In this document: one piece after another, positions 57,459 to 64,000 of the stretch | Layout: every line of letters begins with the position of its first letter | Position numbering within the stretch: the first letter of the stretch is position 1 | Source of the DNA: Pelagibaculum spongiae | GTDB taxonomy: Bacteria; Pseudomonadota; Gammaproteobacteria; Enterobacterales; Pelagibaculaceae | NCBI RefSeq assembly: GCF_003097315.1 | Contig: NZ_QDDL01000005.1 | Coordinates: 186,001 to 250,000, forward strand | DNA: 64,000 nt | Direction of reading: 5' to 3' | Notes under the pieces: generated by a model | What the model was told of the DNA's origin: nothing | The model's database searches: none | The model's input: only the letters and a program-made list of their open reading frames with translations | Position numbers and translations under genes: made by a program

Positions 57459-58064
57459 GTGAACAACCATTTAAGTCAACCGTTAGCTAACCCAGCGCCT
57501 TTAGGGCTGATGGGTTTTGGCATGACGACTTTACTATTTAATATTTCTAATGCTGGATTTTTTCCGGTTAGCGCGATGCTAATGACCATGGGTATTTTTT
57601 ATGGTGGCTTGGCACAGATCATTGCCGGTATGTTGGAGTTTCGTCGTGGCAATACTTTTGGCGTAATGGCATTTATCTCTTATGGCCTATTCTGGTGGAC
57701 TTTAATCGGTTTAATGATGTTCCCGCGTTTAGGCTGGGCCGACCCAACACCTGATGGGTTCATGGGCTGTTATTCGGTTGCTTGGGGATTAATGAGTTTG
57801 GGATTTTTAATCTGCGCATTGAAAATGGATAAGCTAACCCGCTTTGTCTTCACCATGGTGGTGGTGCTTTATAGCTTATTGGCGCTACAGAGTTTCACTG
57901 GATCTGAACTAATTGGTCGACTGGCTGGCTGGGATGGCATTGTGGTCGGTTTGAGCGCGATGTATCAGGCGACTGCCTTGGTGGTGAATGAAGTATGGGG
58001 CCGAGAAGTGTTGCCGATGGGGAGCGCGCCTGCAGAAAATAAGATTGCCTTAAAAGCTGCGTAA
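57459..58064 (+). CDS. satP: Acetate/succinate transporter of the GPR1/FUN34/YaaH family
   Basis: A 201-aa inner-membrane protein with six helices and a GTG start with AAGG upstream. The family motif NPAPLGLMGFGMTT is at residues 11-24, and GGLAQIIAGMLEFRRGNTFG is the second conserved block. Uptake of acetate or similar small acids with protons is family knowledge. Confidence 0.9.
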   Translation: MNNHLSQPLANPAPLGLMGFGMTTLLFNISNAGFFPVSAMLMTMGIFYGGLAQIIAGMLEFRRGNTFGVMAFISYGLFWWTLIGLMMFPRLGWADPTPDGFMGCYSVAWGLMSLGFLICALKMDKLTRFVFTMVVVLYSLLALQSFTGSELIGRLAGWDGIVVGLSAMYQATALVVNEVWGREVLPMGSAPAENKIALKAA

Positions 58065-58067
58065 TTT

Positions 58068-58131
58068 ACTGTTGTAGCTCTCTTTTGAATCGACCTCGAA
58101 TCAAGGTCGGCTCAAAGGTGAGCTACAACGA
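58068..58131. terminator. Long inverted repeat, bidirectional terminator
   Basis: GTTGTAGCTC pairs with GAGCTACAAC, and inside it CGACCT pairs with AGGTCG. It lies between the convergent satP and homocysteine methyltransferase genes. There is no long T run, so it could also be a REP-like element. Confidence 0.55.
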
Positions 58132-58138
58132 AGAAAAA

Positions 58139-59086
58139 TTATGATGCCATCGCCGCTAACGGCAAACCTCTGGCAATTGCTTCAAGGTGCATTTGGTTGG
58201 TGCCGCAACAACCACCGAGTGCCCTTAAACCAAAATCGCTATGCAATGCGAGCATTTCTCTGGCGAATTCTTCTGGTGAAACTTCATCCAATTCGATGTC
58301 GCTAGCGCTTTCCAGTGCAGGTGGCGTGAAGCTATTACCTTGAATGCCCCATAAACGATCTTGCAGCAGCGGAATATTTTCAGACATTGAAAATGCCAAT
58401 CGTAATGCTTGCGGATGGGTGCAATTAACGAAATAGCATATTGGCGATTTAGCTGAATCGGCTTCGCATTCGGCAATTGCTTGCTCTAGGCTGTTGCCAT
58501 CAAGTAAGCGGCCATCATTGCGCAATACAAAGCTGAGAATATAGTCTTTACCGGTAGCGGCCATTGCCCGGCCAAGGCCGATGGCTTCGCTAGTTGCAGG
58601 CAAGGTAACGCCATGCAGAAAATCAACATCAGTTTGAGCCAACATTTCTGCTTGCTCCCGGTGATAAAATTCAGCCTGATCTGCACTCAGTGCCTGCTCT
58701 GCAGAATAGGTATCGAAGCGACAACCCATAATGCCACCTAACCAAGCTTTTCCACCATAAGGTTTTGAAAGCTGGCGAATAAAATCGACATTGTCTTGAT
58801 TCACCTGCGCCGGATCTTGACCACTTTCGGCTAACCGTTCTGAGGTGGCATGCCAAGTCGCACTACCGAGTAAAATCGGTAATTGATAATCTTGGGCGAT
58901 ATCTAAATATTGGCGGTAATAGTTAGTTAACCGGGTTTTGCCATTGCTGTCGTAGATGGCACAGGCATGAGCAAACTGGCTGGATAATTCAACGCCAGGT
59001 GCTTGCTGCAGTCTTTGCAGGATTGCGCCTTCGACGAGCAATTTATGTGAGTTTTCCAAAAAGGAAGAAAAACTGGTTTGAGGCAT
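58139..59086 (-). CDS. Homocysteine S-methyltransferase family protein
   Basis: The product is 315 aa. The zinc-binding residues of the pterin-independent family are seen as Cys in YFVNCTHP and the pair in LGGCCGT near the C-terminus. GAILQRLQQAPGVELSS replaces the usual glycine-rich start. It may methylate homocysteine (as MmuM, from S-methylmethionine) or act on another thiol; the donor cannot be told from sequence. Some family blocks are divergent, so I give no symbol. Confidence 0.85.
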   Translation of the reverse strand: MPQTSFSSFLENSHKLLVEGAILQRLQQAPGVELSSQFAHACAIYDSNGKTRLTNYYRQYLDIAQDYQLPILLGSATWHATSERLAESGQDPAQVNQDNVDFIRQLSKPYGGKAWLGGIMGCRFDTYSAEQALSADQAEFYHREQAEMLAQTDVDFLHGVTLPATSEAIGLGRAMAATGKDYILSFVLRNDGRLLDGNSLEQAIAECEADSAKSPICYFVNCTHPQALRLAFSMSENIPLLQDRLWGIQGNSFTPPALESASDIELDEVSPEEFAREMLALHSDFGLRALGGCCGTNQMHLEAIARGLPLAAMAS

Positions 59087-59282
59087 TATATTTATCGGTT
59101 AACAACGGAAGTGGAGTGTATCAGCCACTTTATTAATCAGCTAGCTGGTGCTATCACAAAAAAACCAATCAATTAGAAAGTTAATGATAATTCTAGAGAT
59201 TATTGTTTTTTAGTTTGAATTAAGCTTCTGTGAATCGATAAAATAGCCATCGTTCACTTGGTATTTTGAGCGTTATTCCAAG

Positions 59283-59996
59283 TTAGGCCGGTAATAACAG
59301 TGGCACCAAAAAAGGTATAATTAGCGCGGTGAATAAACCGGTTAAGCCCAGCGCTAACCCTGCCCATGCGCCCGCTTTCTCGCTAATTTCAAAAGCGGTT
59401 GCGGTACCAAAGCCGTGGGCAGCAACGCCTAGAGCAAAGCCTTGCGCTCGCTGATCTCGGATTTTTAAACGGCGCAAAATTGGAATGCCCACCACCCCGC
59501 CAAATACACCGGTAAGTACGACAAAGCCGGCTGCGAGTGAAGGCAAGCCACCAATTTTTTCAGCAACACCCATCGCAATAGGCGTGGTGACTGACTTGGG
59601 TGCTAGTGACATCAGTGATGCGTGGTCTGCACCGAGGTAATAACCAATTGCAACGGCGCTAGCTGCTGCCGTTGCACCGCCAGCAAAACAAGCAATTAGA
59701 ATCGGCATAAAATTTCGGCGAATTTCAGCGCGGAAGGTAAATAGCGGAACCGCCAAGGCAACGGTTGCAGGGCCTAAAAAGAAGTGAATCAGCTCGGTAC
59801 TTTTAAAGTAATCTTGATAGTCAGTATCAAAAATAACCAAGGTTGGAATAATCACCAACATGGCAGTGATGACCGGGTGTGCCATGGGATGCCGGTTAGC
59901 TTTTTGATAGACCTGCTCACCGAGTAAATACGCCAGTAGCGTTAGCAATAAATAGAGCAATACATCTGCGCCGGGAAAGGTCCAAAAGTCAGTCAT
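59283..59996 (-). CDS. LrgB family protein (YohK type)
   Basis: A 237-aa inner-membrane protein with about seven helices. APKSVTTPIAMGVAEKIGG, ARGH-like VAAHGFGTATAFE, and FVVLTGVFGGVVG are LrgB signatures. With the LrgA-type gene, which overlaps its start by 8 bases, it forms a two-protein holin-like or metabolite (pyruvate, glycolate) exporter. Confidence 0.93.
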   Translation of the reverse strand: MTDFWTFPGADVLLYLLLTLLAYLLGEQVYQKANRHPMAHPVITAMLVIIPTLVIFDTDYQDYFKSTELIHFFLGPATVALAVPLFTFRAEIRRNFMPILIACFAGGATAAASAVAIGYYLGADHASLMSLAPKSVTTPIAMGVAEKIGGLPSLAAGFVVLTGVFGGVVGIPILRRLKIRDQRAQGFALGVAAHGFGTATAFEISEKAGAWAGLALGLTGLFTALIIPFLVPLLLPA

Positions 59997-60351
59997 TATC
60001 GGCTCCGGCTGATTCAGATTTGATCAACTTACTTAACACCCAACCACTAACAATCAAGCCGAGCAATGTGCTGATAATCACTGCACTGATCAGAGCAAAA
60101 CCTTGGGATTGTAAGCGCGACCAATGCACCATAATGCCGATGCCAGCAGGCAAAAATAGTAAGGTTAAATAACGAATCAGAGTACGCGCTGCTTGGTTAA
60201 GCGAATCATCCAACAGCGCAGGTTTTATCAGTAGCAGAGCAAACAATAATGTCATGCCCAATACTGGGCCAGGCAGCGGCAGGCCGACCCAATACACCAG
60301 CATTTCACCTAATAGTTGAAATACCAGTAATAGAGAGAAGCCTTTAAGCAT
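59989..60351 (-). CDS. LrgA/CidA family protein (YohJ type)
   Basis: A 120-aa membrane protein with four helices. The motif LPLPGPVLGMTLLF is the family signature, followed by LLFLPAGIGIMVHW. Its stop overlaps the LrgB start (8 bases), indicating translational coupling. Confidence 0.93.
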   Translation of the reverse strand: MLKGFSLLLVFQLLGEMLVYWVGLPLPGPVLGMTLLFALLLIKPALLDDSLNQAARTLIRYLTLLFLPAGIGIMVHWSRLQSQGFALISAVIISTLLGLIVSGWVLSKLIKSESAGADND

Positions 60352-60370
60352 AATTAGGTTCTACTGCAGA

Positions 60371-60598
60371 TTAATAATGGGGAGGGATATTGCTGGCAGC
60401 ATCAGAGTCTGCGCCAATCGAAGCCATCGCTTCGCTTTGCTCAGCAAACTGGGTGGTTAACCGCTGTATCCGCAGATCCATTGCTTCCAGCGTCTTATGT
60501 TGCAGATAGAGCTGATCGCTTAATTCTTGAATGGTGGCTTCCTGAAAAGCAATCCGGCACTCAAGATCTTCAATATTCTTTTCCATTGGAAAACTCAC
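60371..60598 (-). CDS. slyX: SlyX family protein
   Basis: A 75-aa coiled-coil protein. IEDLECRIAFQEATIQELSDQLYLQHKTLEAMDLRIQRL is the SlyX heptad pattern, and the C-terminus ends PPHY as usual. Function is not established. It lies 19 bases upstream of lrgA and may share a transcript. Confidence 0.93.
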   Translation of the reverse strand: MSFPMEKNIEDLECRIAFQEATIQELSDQLYLQHKTLEAMDLRIQRLTTQFAEQSEAMASIGADSDAASNIPPHY

Positions 60599-60733
60599 TA
60601 AAAAATCAGCCGCAGTGTAACGGAAATGACCAGGATTAGGTAATTAGCCATCAGTCTTAGATTGACTCAATCAAATAACCCGCCAATCAAGTGCTTATCT
60701 AAGTGGCAATAAAAGTGATAGCGAGAAACCAAC

Positions 60734-61708
60734 TTAAAAACGACCGCTCCAAAGCAAACCATCAGAAGTGACCAATTTTAATTGGCGCTGCTTGGTTAAC
60801 ACCAGATCCAGAATCAGCGGATCTTTGGGAAAAATTTCACCCTTGCTAGCCGGTGTTTGCCATTGGCGAACTTGCTGGCCGTTGTGAACGCTCCACTCTC
60901 GTAAATCCCTCGCAGGGCCGCCGGTGAGCAGTTGGTTGTTGTCGGTAAAATGAGCGGTTCTAGCGGTGAACCAGCGTTGATTGTGCTGAAGTTCAACCGT
61001 TTTACGGCCGTTATCAATACTGGCAATCCAGCTATCTCCCAAGGCTTCGCTCATTAATAATTTTTGGCTGTCAGGGGTGAATTCCAGCGTAGAAATACTG
61101 CGATTTCCGGTCCAATCTTGCAGCATTTCCCGGTCTTTGATCCGCCATAAGCGAGTTCGGGTTTTGCCTGCAATCGCCAATAATTTTCCATCTGGGCTGA
61201 AAGCCAGTTGCTCGACACCACCTTCTGGATGCGGCAAACGGACTCTTTTGCTAGAAGCAAAATGCTTATAGATGGTATTGCCATTGGCTAAGGCAATTGC
61301 CAGCTGCTGGCCTTTTGGACCGAGTGTTAAAGCATTAATTCGGCTGTCGGTTTTCATCCAACCCATATGACGGCCGTTGTCTGTTTGCCATAAACCGACT
61401 TTGTCTAGGTCAGATGTCGCAACAATGCGGCCATCGCCACTCATCGCAATTCGCCGTACTAGTCGATTATCTGGATGCTGAAATTGAAACTTGGGCTGAT
61501 TGGTTTTCAGATCCCACAAAGGTGCTGACTCAGCATTCTGATCAATAAATACCAAGTAGTTACCGGCGACATCCATTTGTGCATCTAGCAGGCTAGTGCC
61601 GCTAAGTTGTACCGATGTCGAGCGAAAACTGTCTGGTTGGCAGGCAGTTAAAATAAACAAACTGGCTATTAGCAGACTGGATTTGATCAATTTAATGGTC
61701 GGTTTCAT
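60734..61708 (-). CDS. WD40-like repeat lipoprotein
   Basis: A 324-aa protein with a signal peptide and lipobox LTAC (Cys near 23). At least four WD-type blades are seen: DNRLVRRIAMSGDGRIVATSDLDKVGLW, INALTLGPKGQQLAIA, VEQLAFSPDGKLLAIAGKTRTRLWR and STLEFTPDSQKLLM. It is a periplasm-facing beta-propeller, probably a protein-protein scaffold. The specific role is unknown. Confidence 0.85.
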   Translation of the reverse strand: MKPTIKLIKSSLLIASLFILTACQPDSFRSTSVQLSGTSLLDAQMDVAGNYLVFIDQNAESAPLWDLKTNQPKFQFQHPDNRLVRRIAMSGDGRIVATSDLDKVGLWQTDNGRHMGWMKTDSRINALTLGPKGQQLAIALANGNTIYKHFASSKRVRLPHPEGGVEQLAFSPDGKLLAIAGKTRTRLWRIKDREMLQDWTGNRSISTLEFTPDSQKLLMSEALGDSWIASIDNGRKTVELQHNQRWFTARTAHFTDNNQLLTGGPARDLREWSVHNGQQVRQWQTPASKGEIFPKDPLILDLVLTKQRQLKLVTSDGLLWSGRF

Positions 61709-62029
61709 GGAATAATGTCTTCGCTTTTTGTTTTACTTCTGGTCAGAAAATAGCCCGAGTCAGACTGGGATAAATACAATTGATTATTTTGTCGGTTAAT
61801 TTGGGAAGACGAGTGACCTGCATCAGGAAAGAATAAGGATCAATTCGTGAAATCTACCCGATTGCTTGCGAACTAAACGGGTTTTACCTTGCCGGATGCT
61901 TTGTTATTCCCCTAAACTGTCCAGTCTTCGCGCTTGAGCCGAAGATGAATTTTGAATGCCTGACAGATATCGGGCGAACTTGGATGCTGTCGCTTGTCGG
62001 CACTCGTAAAAAGGATTGAGAACTCTGAC
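61709..62029. other. Upstream region of the FKBP gene
   Basis: No gene is supported. Promoter elements could not be fixed by eye. A GAACTT near 61975 resembles a sigmaE -35 box, but a matching -10 is missing. Confidence 0.3.
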
Positions 62030-62806
62030 ATGAAAAGATTATTTCTTGCTTCTGGTCTAGTGCTGGGCTTTGGATTGGTTGGTTGCCAGTCTGGTGATGA
62101 TAAAACAGCTGAGGCTGAAGCAGCCAAGCCTGCAGTAGAAGCGGCAGCACCAGCTGCTGAATTGCTGAAGACTGATTTAGATAAGGTTAGCTATAGCATC
62201 GGTATGAATATCGGTGACAACCTGCGTAAAAATCTGTCTGAAGCTGACATGACCTTACTGGTAAAAGGCTTGCAAGATAGCTTTTCTGGTAAGGAGTTAT
62301 TACTGAGCCAAGAAGATGCTCAAAACGCAATGTTTGCTTTCCAGCAGAAGAAAATGGAAGAAGAGCGAGCCAAGCAAGAACAGGAATTAAGCAGTCGTAC
62401 TACTGACGCAACCACTTTCTTCACTGAAAATGGTAAAACTGAAGGCGTGATCACGCTGGATAGTGGTGTTCAGTACAAGATTTTGACTGAAGGTAAAGGT
62501 GCAAAGCCACAGTTGGCTGATACCGTTACGACTCATTACGAAGGTACTTTGCTGAATGGTGACGTGTTCGACAGCTCCTATGAGCGTGGCGAGCCAGTAT
62601 CTTTCCCTCTGCAAGGTGTTATCAAAGGCTGGACTGAAGTACTGCAACTGATGCCAGTTGGTTCTACTTGGGAAGTTTATATTCCAGCTGAATTAGGTTA
62701 CGGCAACCGTCCTGCTGGCAAGATCCCTGCGGGCAGCGCGCTGAAGTTCAAGATTGAACTGATCAGCATTGCTGAGCAAAAAGCTGAAGACAAAAAAGCA
62801 GGGTAA
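62030..62806 (+). CDS. fkpA: FKBP-type peptidyl-prolyl isomerase, lipoprotein (FkpA/Mip-like)
   Basis: I start at ATG 62030 (258 aa): MKRLFLASGLVLGFGLVGCQS, with lipobox LVGC (Cys19). An FKBP N-terminal helical dimerisation domain (about 50-130, KVSYSIGMNIGDNLRK) is followed by the FKBP catalytic domain from about 145. That domain shows VTTHYEGTLLNGDVFDSSYERGEPVSFPL and VIKGWTEVLQLMPVGSTWEVYIPAELGYG. It is a periplasmic folding catalyst of the FkpA/Mip class, here lipid-anchored. Confidence 0.93.
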   Translation: MKRLFLASGLVLGFGLVGCQSGDDKTAEAEAAKPAVEAAAPAAELLKTDLDKVSYSIGMNIGDNLRKNLSEADMTLLVKGLQDSFSGKELLLSQEDAQNAMFAFQQKKMEEERAKQEQELSSRTTDATTFFTENGKTEGVITLDSGVQYKILTEGKGAKPQLADTVTTHYEGTLLNGDVFDSSYERGEPVSFPLQGVIKGWTEVLQLMPVGSTWEVYIPAELGYGNRPAGKIPAGSALKFKIELISIAEQKAEDKKAG

Positions 62807-62831
62807 TTCCTGATTTTTTAATCGAAAAAAG

Positions 62832-62864
62832 AAGGGCGACTCATTGATTGAGTCGCCCTTTTTA
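62832..62864 (+). terminator. Rho-independent terminator after fkpA
   Basis: AAGGGCGACTCA pairs with TGAGTCGCCCTT around a short loop, then TTT. Confidence 0.9.
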
Positions 62865-62915
62865 ATGTGACCTGACTATGCTGTGGCTTACTTTTACATC
62901 GAGTGTGAAGCAGTT

Positions 62916-63341
62916 TCAAAGTTGTAAATCTCTTAGCAGCTGATCTTCTAATTCAAAGCGAGTGGCAATGTTCTCGCCAATCCGTGAAATCTTTTCTTGA
63001 TTCAAAATATCTTGCTCTGAGTAATCCAAGGCTTCCATAGTCAGGCTGACTAGTTTGGGGTACATCTGCTGGAATTGCTGTTGTTTGTCATAACCTTGGG
63101 CAGAAGCTTGTTCAAGAATTTTGGAATAGAGATGGAAGTGAGCTGCGCTGGTGTAATCAATTAATTGCTGTTTTAGTTTGCTTGCGCTTGGTAGCGGCGG
63201 TGCTTGAAGTTGATTATCGCTGACCGGTAACCCTGCTGATGCATACCAACTTACCAACAGGTTATTTCTTTGGTAAACCCAGCTTCTAATTGATTGTTGG
63301 TCATTGTCATGGGGCAAGTTGTGTGGAACCTGACTTGTCAT
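62916..63341 (-). CDS. rsd: Anti-sigma70 factor of the Rsd/AlgQ family
   Basis: I use ATG 63341 (141 aa), with GGAG 7 bases upstream; the open frame continues without support to 63497. The core YQRNNLLVSWYASAGL, QQLIDYTSAAHFHLYSKILEQA and ISRIGENIATRFELEDQLL matches Rsd/AlgQ, which bind the sigma70 domain 4 and change promoter choice in stationary phase. The neighbour dsbB is the common context. Confidence 0.88.
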   Translation of the reverse strand: MTSQVPHNLPHDNDQQSIRSWVYQRNNLLVSWYASAGLPVSDNQLQAPPLPSASKLKQQLIDYTSAAHFHLYSKILEQASAQGYDKQQQFQQMYPKLVSLTMEALDYSEQDILNQEKISRIGENIATRFELEDQLLRDLQL

Positions 63342-63554
63342 TTTACTGCTCCCTGTGGTGTTAGCATCCGGCCAGATTGGCGGGTTTTCCCTGGAACAAA
63401 ATTTTTTTATGGACAAATTCAGCTTAGGACGCAACAACAAAAAGGTGCAAGTTTGTCGGGTAACTTTGTAGCAAACCTCACAACTTGGGCCAGACAAGCT
63501 GGCCCAAACAGAATCAATTTCAAAAATTGAAAATTTACTGACTTGGCATTCGCT

Positions 63555-64000
63555 TTAGTTTGCGAATCCAGAGCCGTTGTAGCCAGCAACTGGTAAGCGG
63601 CGGAAGGTTTGCCATAACGCTACGATCAAGAAGCAGGCAAATGTTAAAGCAGTCCACCAAGGCATGCCGAAACCAAACAGACTCCAAACCACTTCAGCAC
63701 ATTCACCGGAACCGACTAAAACCATTTGCAGTGTTTGCAGTAACGGAAAGGTGTCCATCATATAAGACAGGCCAGGACCACAACTTGGAACTTGGTCGGC
63801 AGGTAGGCTTTGAATCCAGGCATGACGTGCTGCGACACCAAAACCAGCACTCGCTGCTGCAACACCAGTTAAGCCAACTAGCTTATTAAGAATGCCTTTA
63901 GGATTAAGCACTAGTCCCAGGCCGCAAATAACGACCAAGCTGACCATTAATACCCGTTGAATAATGCATAGCGGGCAAGGCTCTAGCTCTAATCCATATT
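63555..64000 (-). CDS. dsbB: Disulfide bond formation protein DsbB, N-terminus beyond window
   Basis: Inner-membrane quinone reductase that reoxidises DsbA. The frame extends past base 64000. The first cysteine pair is CPLC in LEPCPLCIIQR (63970-64000 region). The second pair is in PSCGPG (about 63780) and GECAEVVW (about 63700), the typical DsbB arrangement. Four helices are expected; three or so are seen here. The C-terminus ends YNGSGFAN. Confidence 0.94.
   Translation of the reverse strand, partial: YGLELEPCPLCIIQRVLMVSLVVICGLGLVLNPKGILNKLVGLTGVAAASAGFGVAARHAWIQSLPADQVPSCGPGLSYMMDTFPLLQTLQMVLVGSGECAEVVWSLFGFGMPWWTALTFACFLIVALWQTFRRLPVAGYNGSGFAN

Noticed and set aside
58068-58131. Mobile repeat between satP and the methyltransferase gene
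   Set aside because: No second copy in the window and position between convergent genes fits a terminator better.
61970-62010. SigmaE promoter for fkpA
   Set aside because: GAACTT is present but no TCTGA-like -10 at the right spacing.

Overview
This window is a chromosomal segment of a gammaproteobacterium. The evidence is the gene order (mrcA divergent from pilMNOPQ-aroK-aroB-damX-gltBD; hslV-hslU; yicC/rph-pyrE; rsd-dsbB), a type IV pilus secretin operon, and family-level protein matches. Several features (a marine/host-associated flavour, many predicted papain-fold secreted or effector-like proteins) would suit an Oceanospirillales-like, possibly animal-associated bacterium. That last point is inference.

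Layout. 1-16.8 kb is conserved backbone: penicillin-binding protein 1A (cut by the left edge), the pilus assembly operon pilMNOPQ, aroK, aroB, a DamX-like AAA/SPOR protein and the two glutamate synthase subunits. 16.8-21.7 kb is accessory: a HigB/HigA-peptidase toxin-antitoxin module followed by a second, synonymous-only copy of the gltD 3' end, a RelB antitoxin with a decayed RelE, a 3' scrap of an ABC-F gene, and an IS with an 8-bp target duplication and a frameshifted transposase. 21.7-29.1 kb holds mostly unknown or secreted proteins, a ThrE-type exporter, NnrU, a LytM/M23 peptidase and two papain-fold candidates. 29.5-32.1 kb is the heat-shock protease hslVU with a recognisable sigma32 promoter. 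32.7-38.3 kb carries metabolic and household genes (nitrilase-family hydrolase, DUF606 pair, YjjX, YjjG) and a hipA remnant. 38.4-45.8 kb has another papain-fold candidate, a dead transposase, yicC, rph, pyrE, and a MocR regulator divergent from a DUF1127 gene.

45.6-54.9 kb is the most interesting part. Unrelated or highly diverged cargo genes sit between pieces of the ends of core genes. Between the MocR gene and metY there are two cargo genes separated by a scar made of a degraded metY piece joined to a MocR 3' end. Between metY and recG there are three units of rubredoxin, a YiiX-type cysteine hydrolase and a recG 5' end. Flank copies are nearly identical while the cargo is very different, and one junction shows 8 bp of microhomology. 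With the gltD case, three loci in one window show the same architecture. It may be a general way in which this genome accretes accessory genes by recombination on core-gene ends.

56.8-64 kb returns to backbone: SatP-like transporter, homocysteine S-methyltransferase family, LrgAB, SlyX, a WD40-like lipoprotein, an FKBP lipoprotein, Rsd and DsbB (cut by the right edge). I saw no tRNA, rRNA or CRISPR array.
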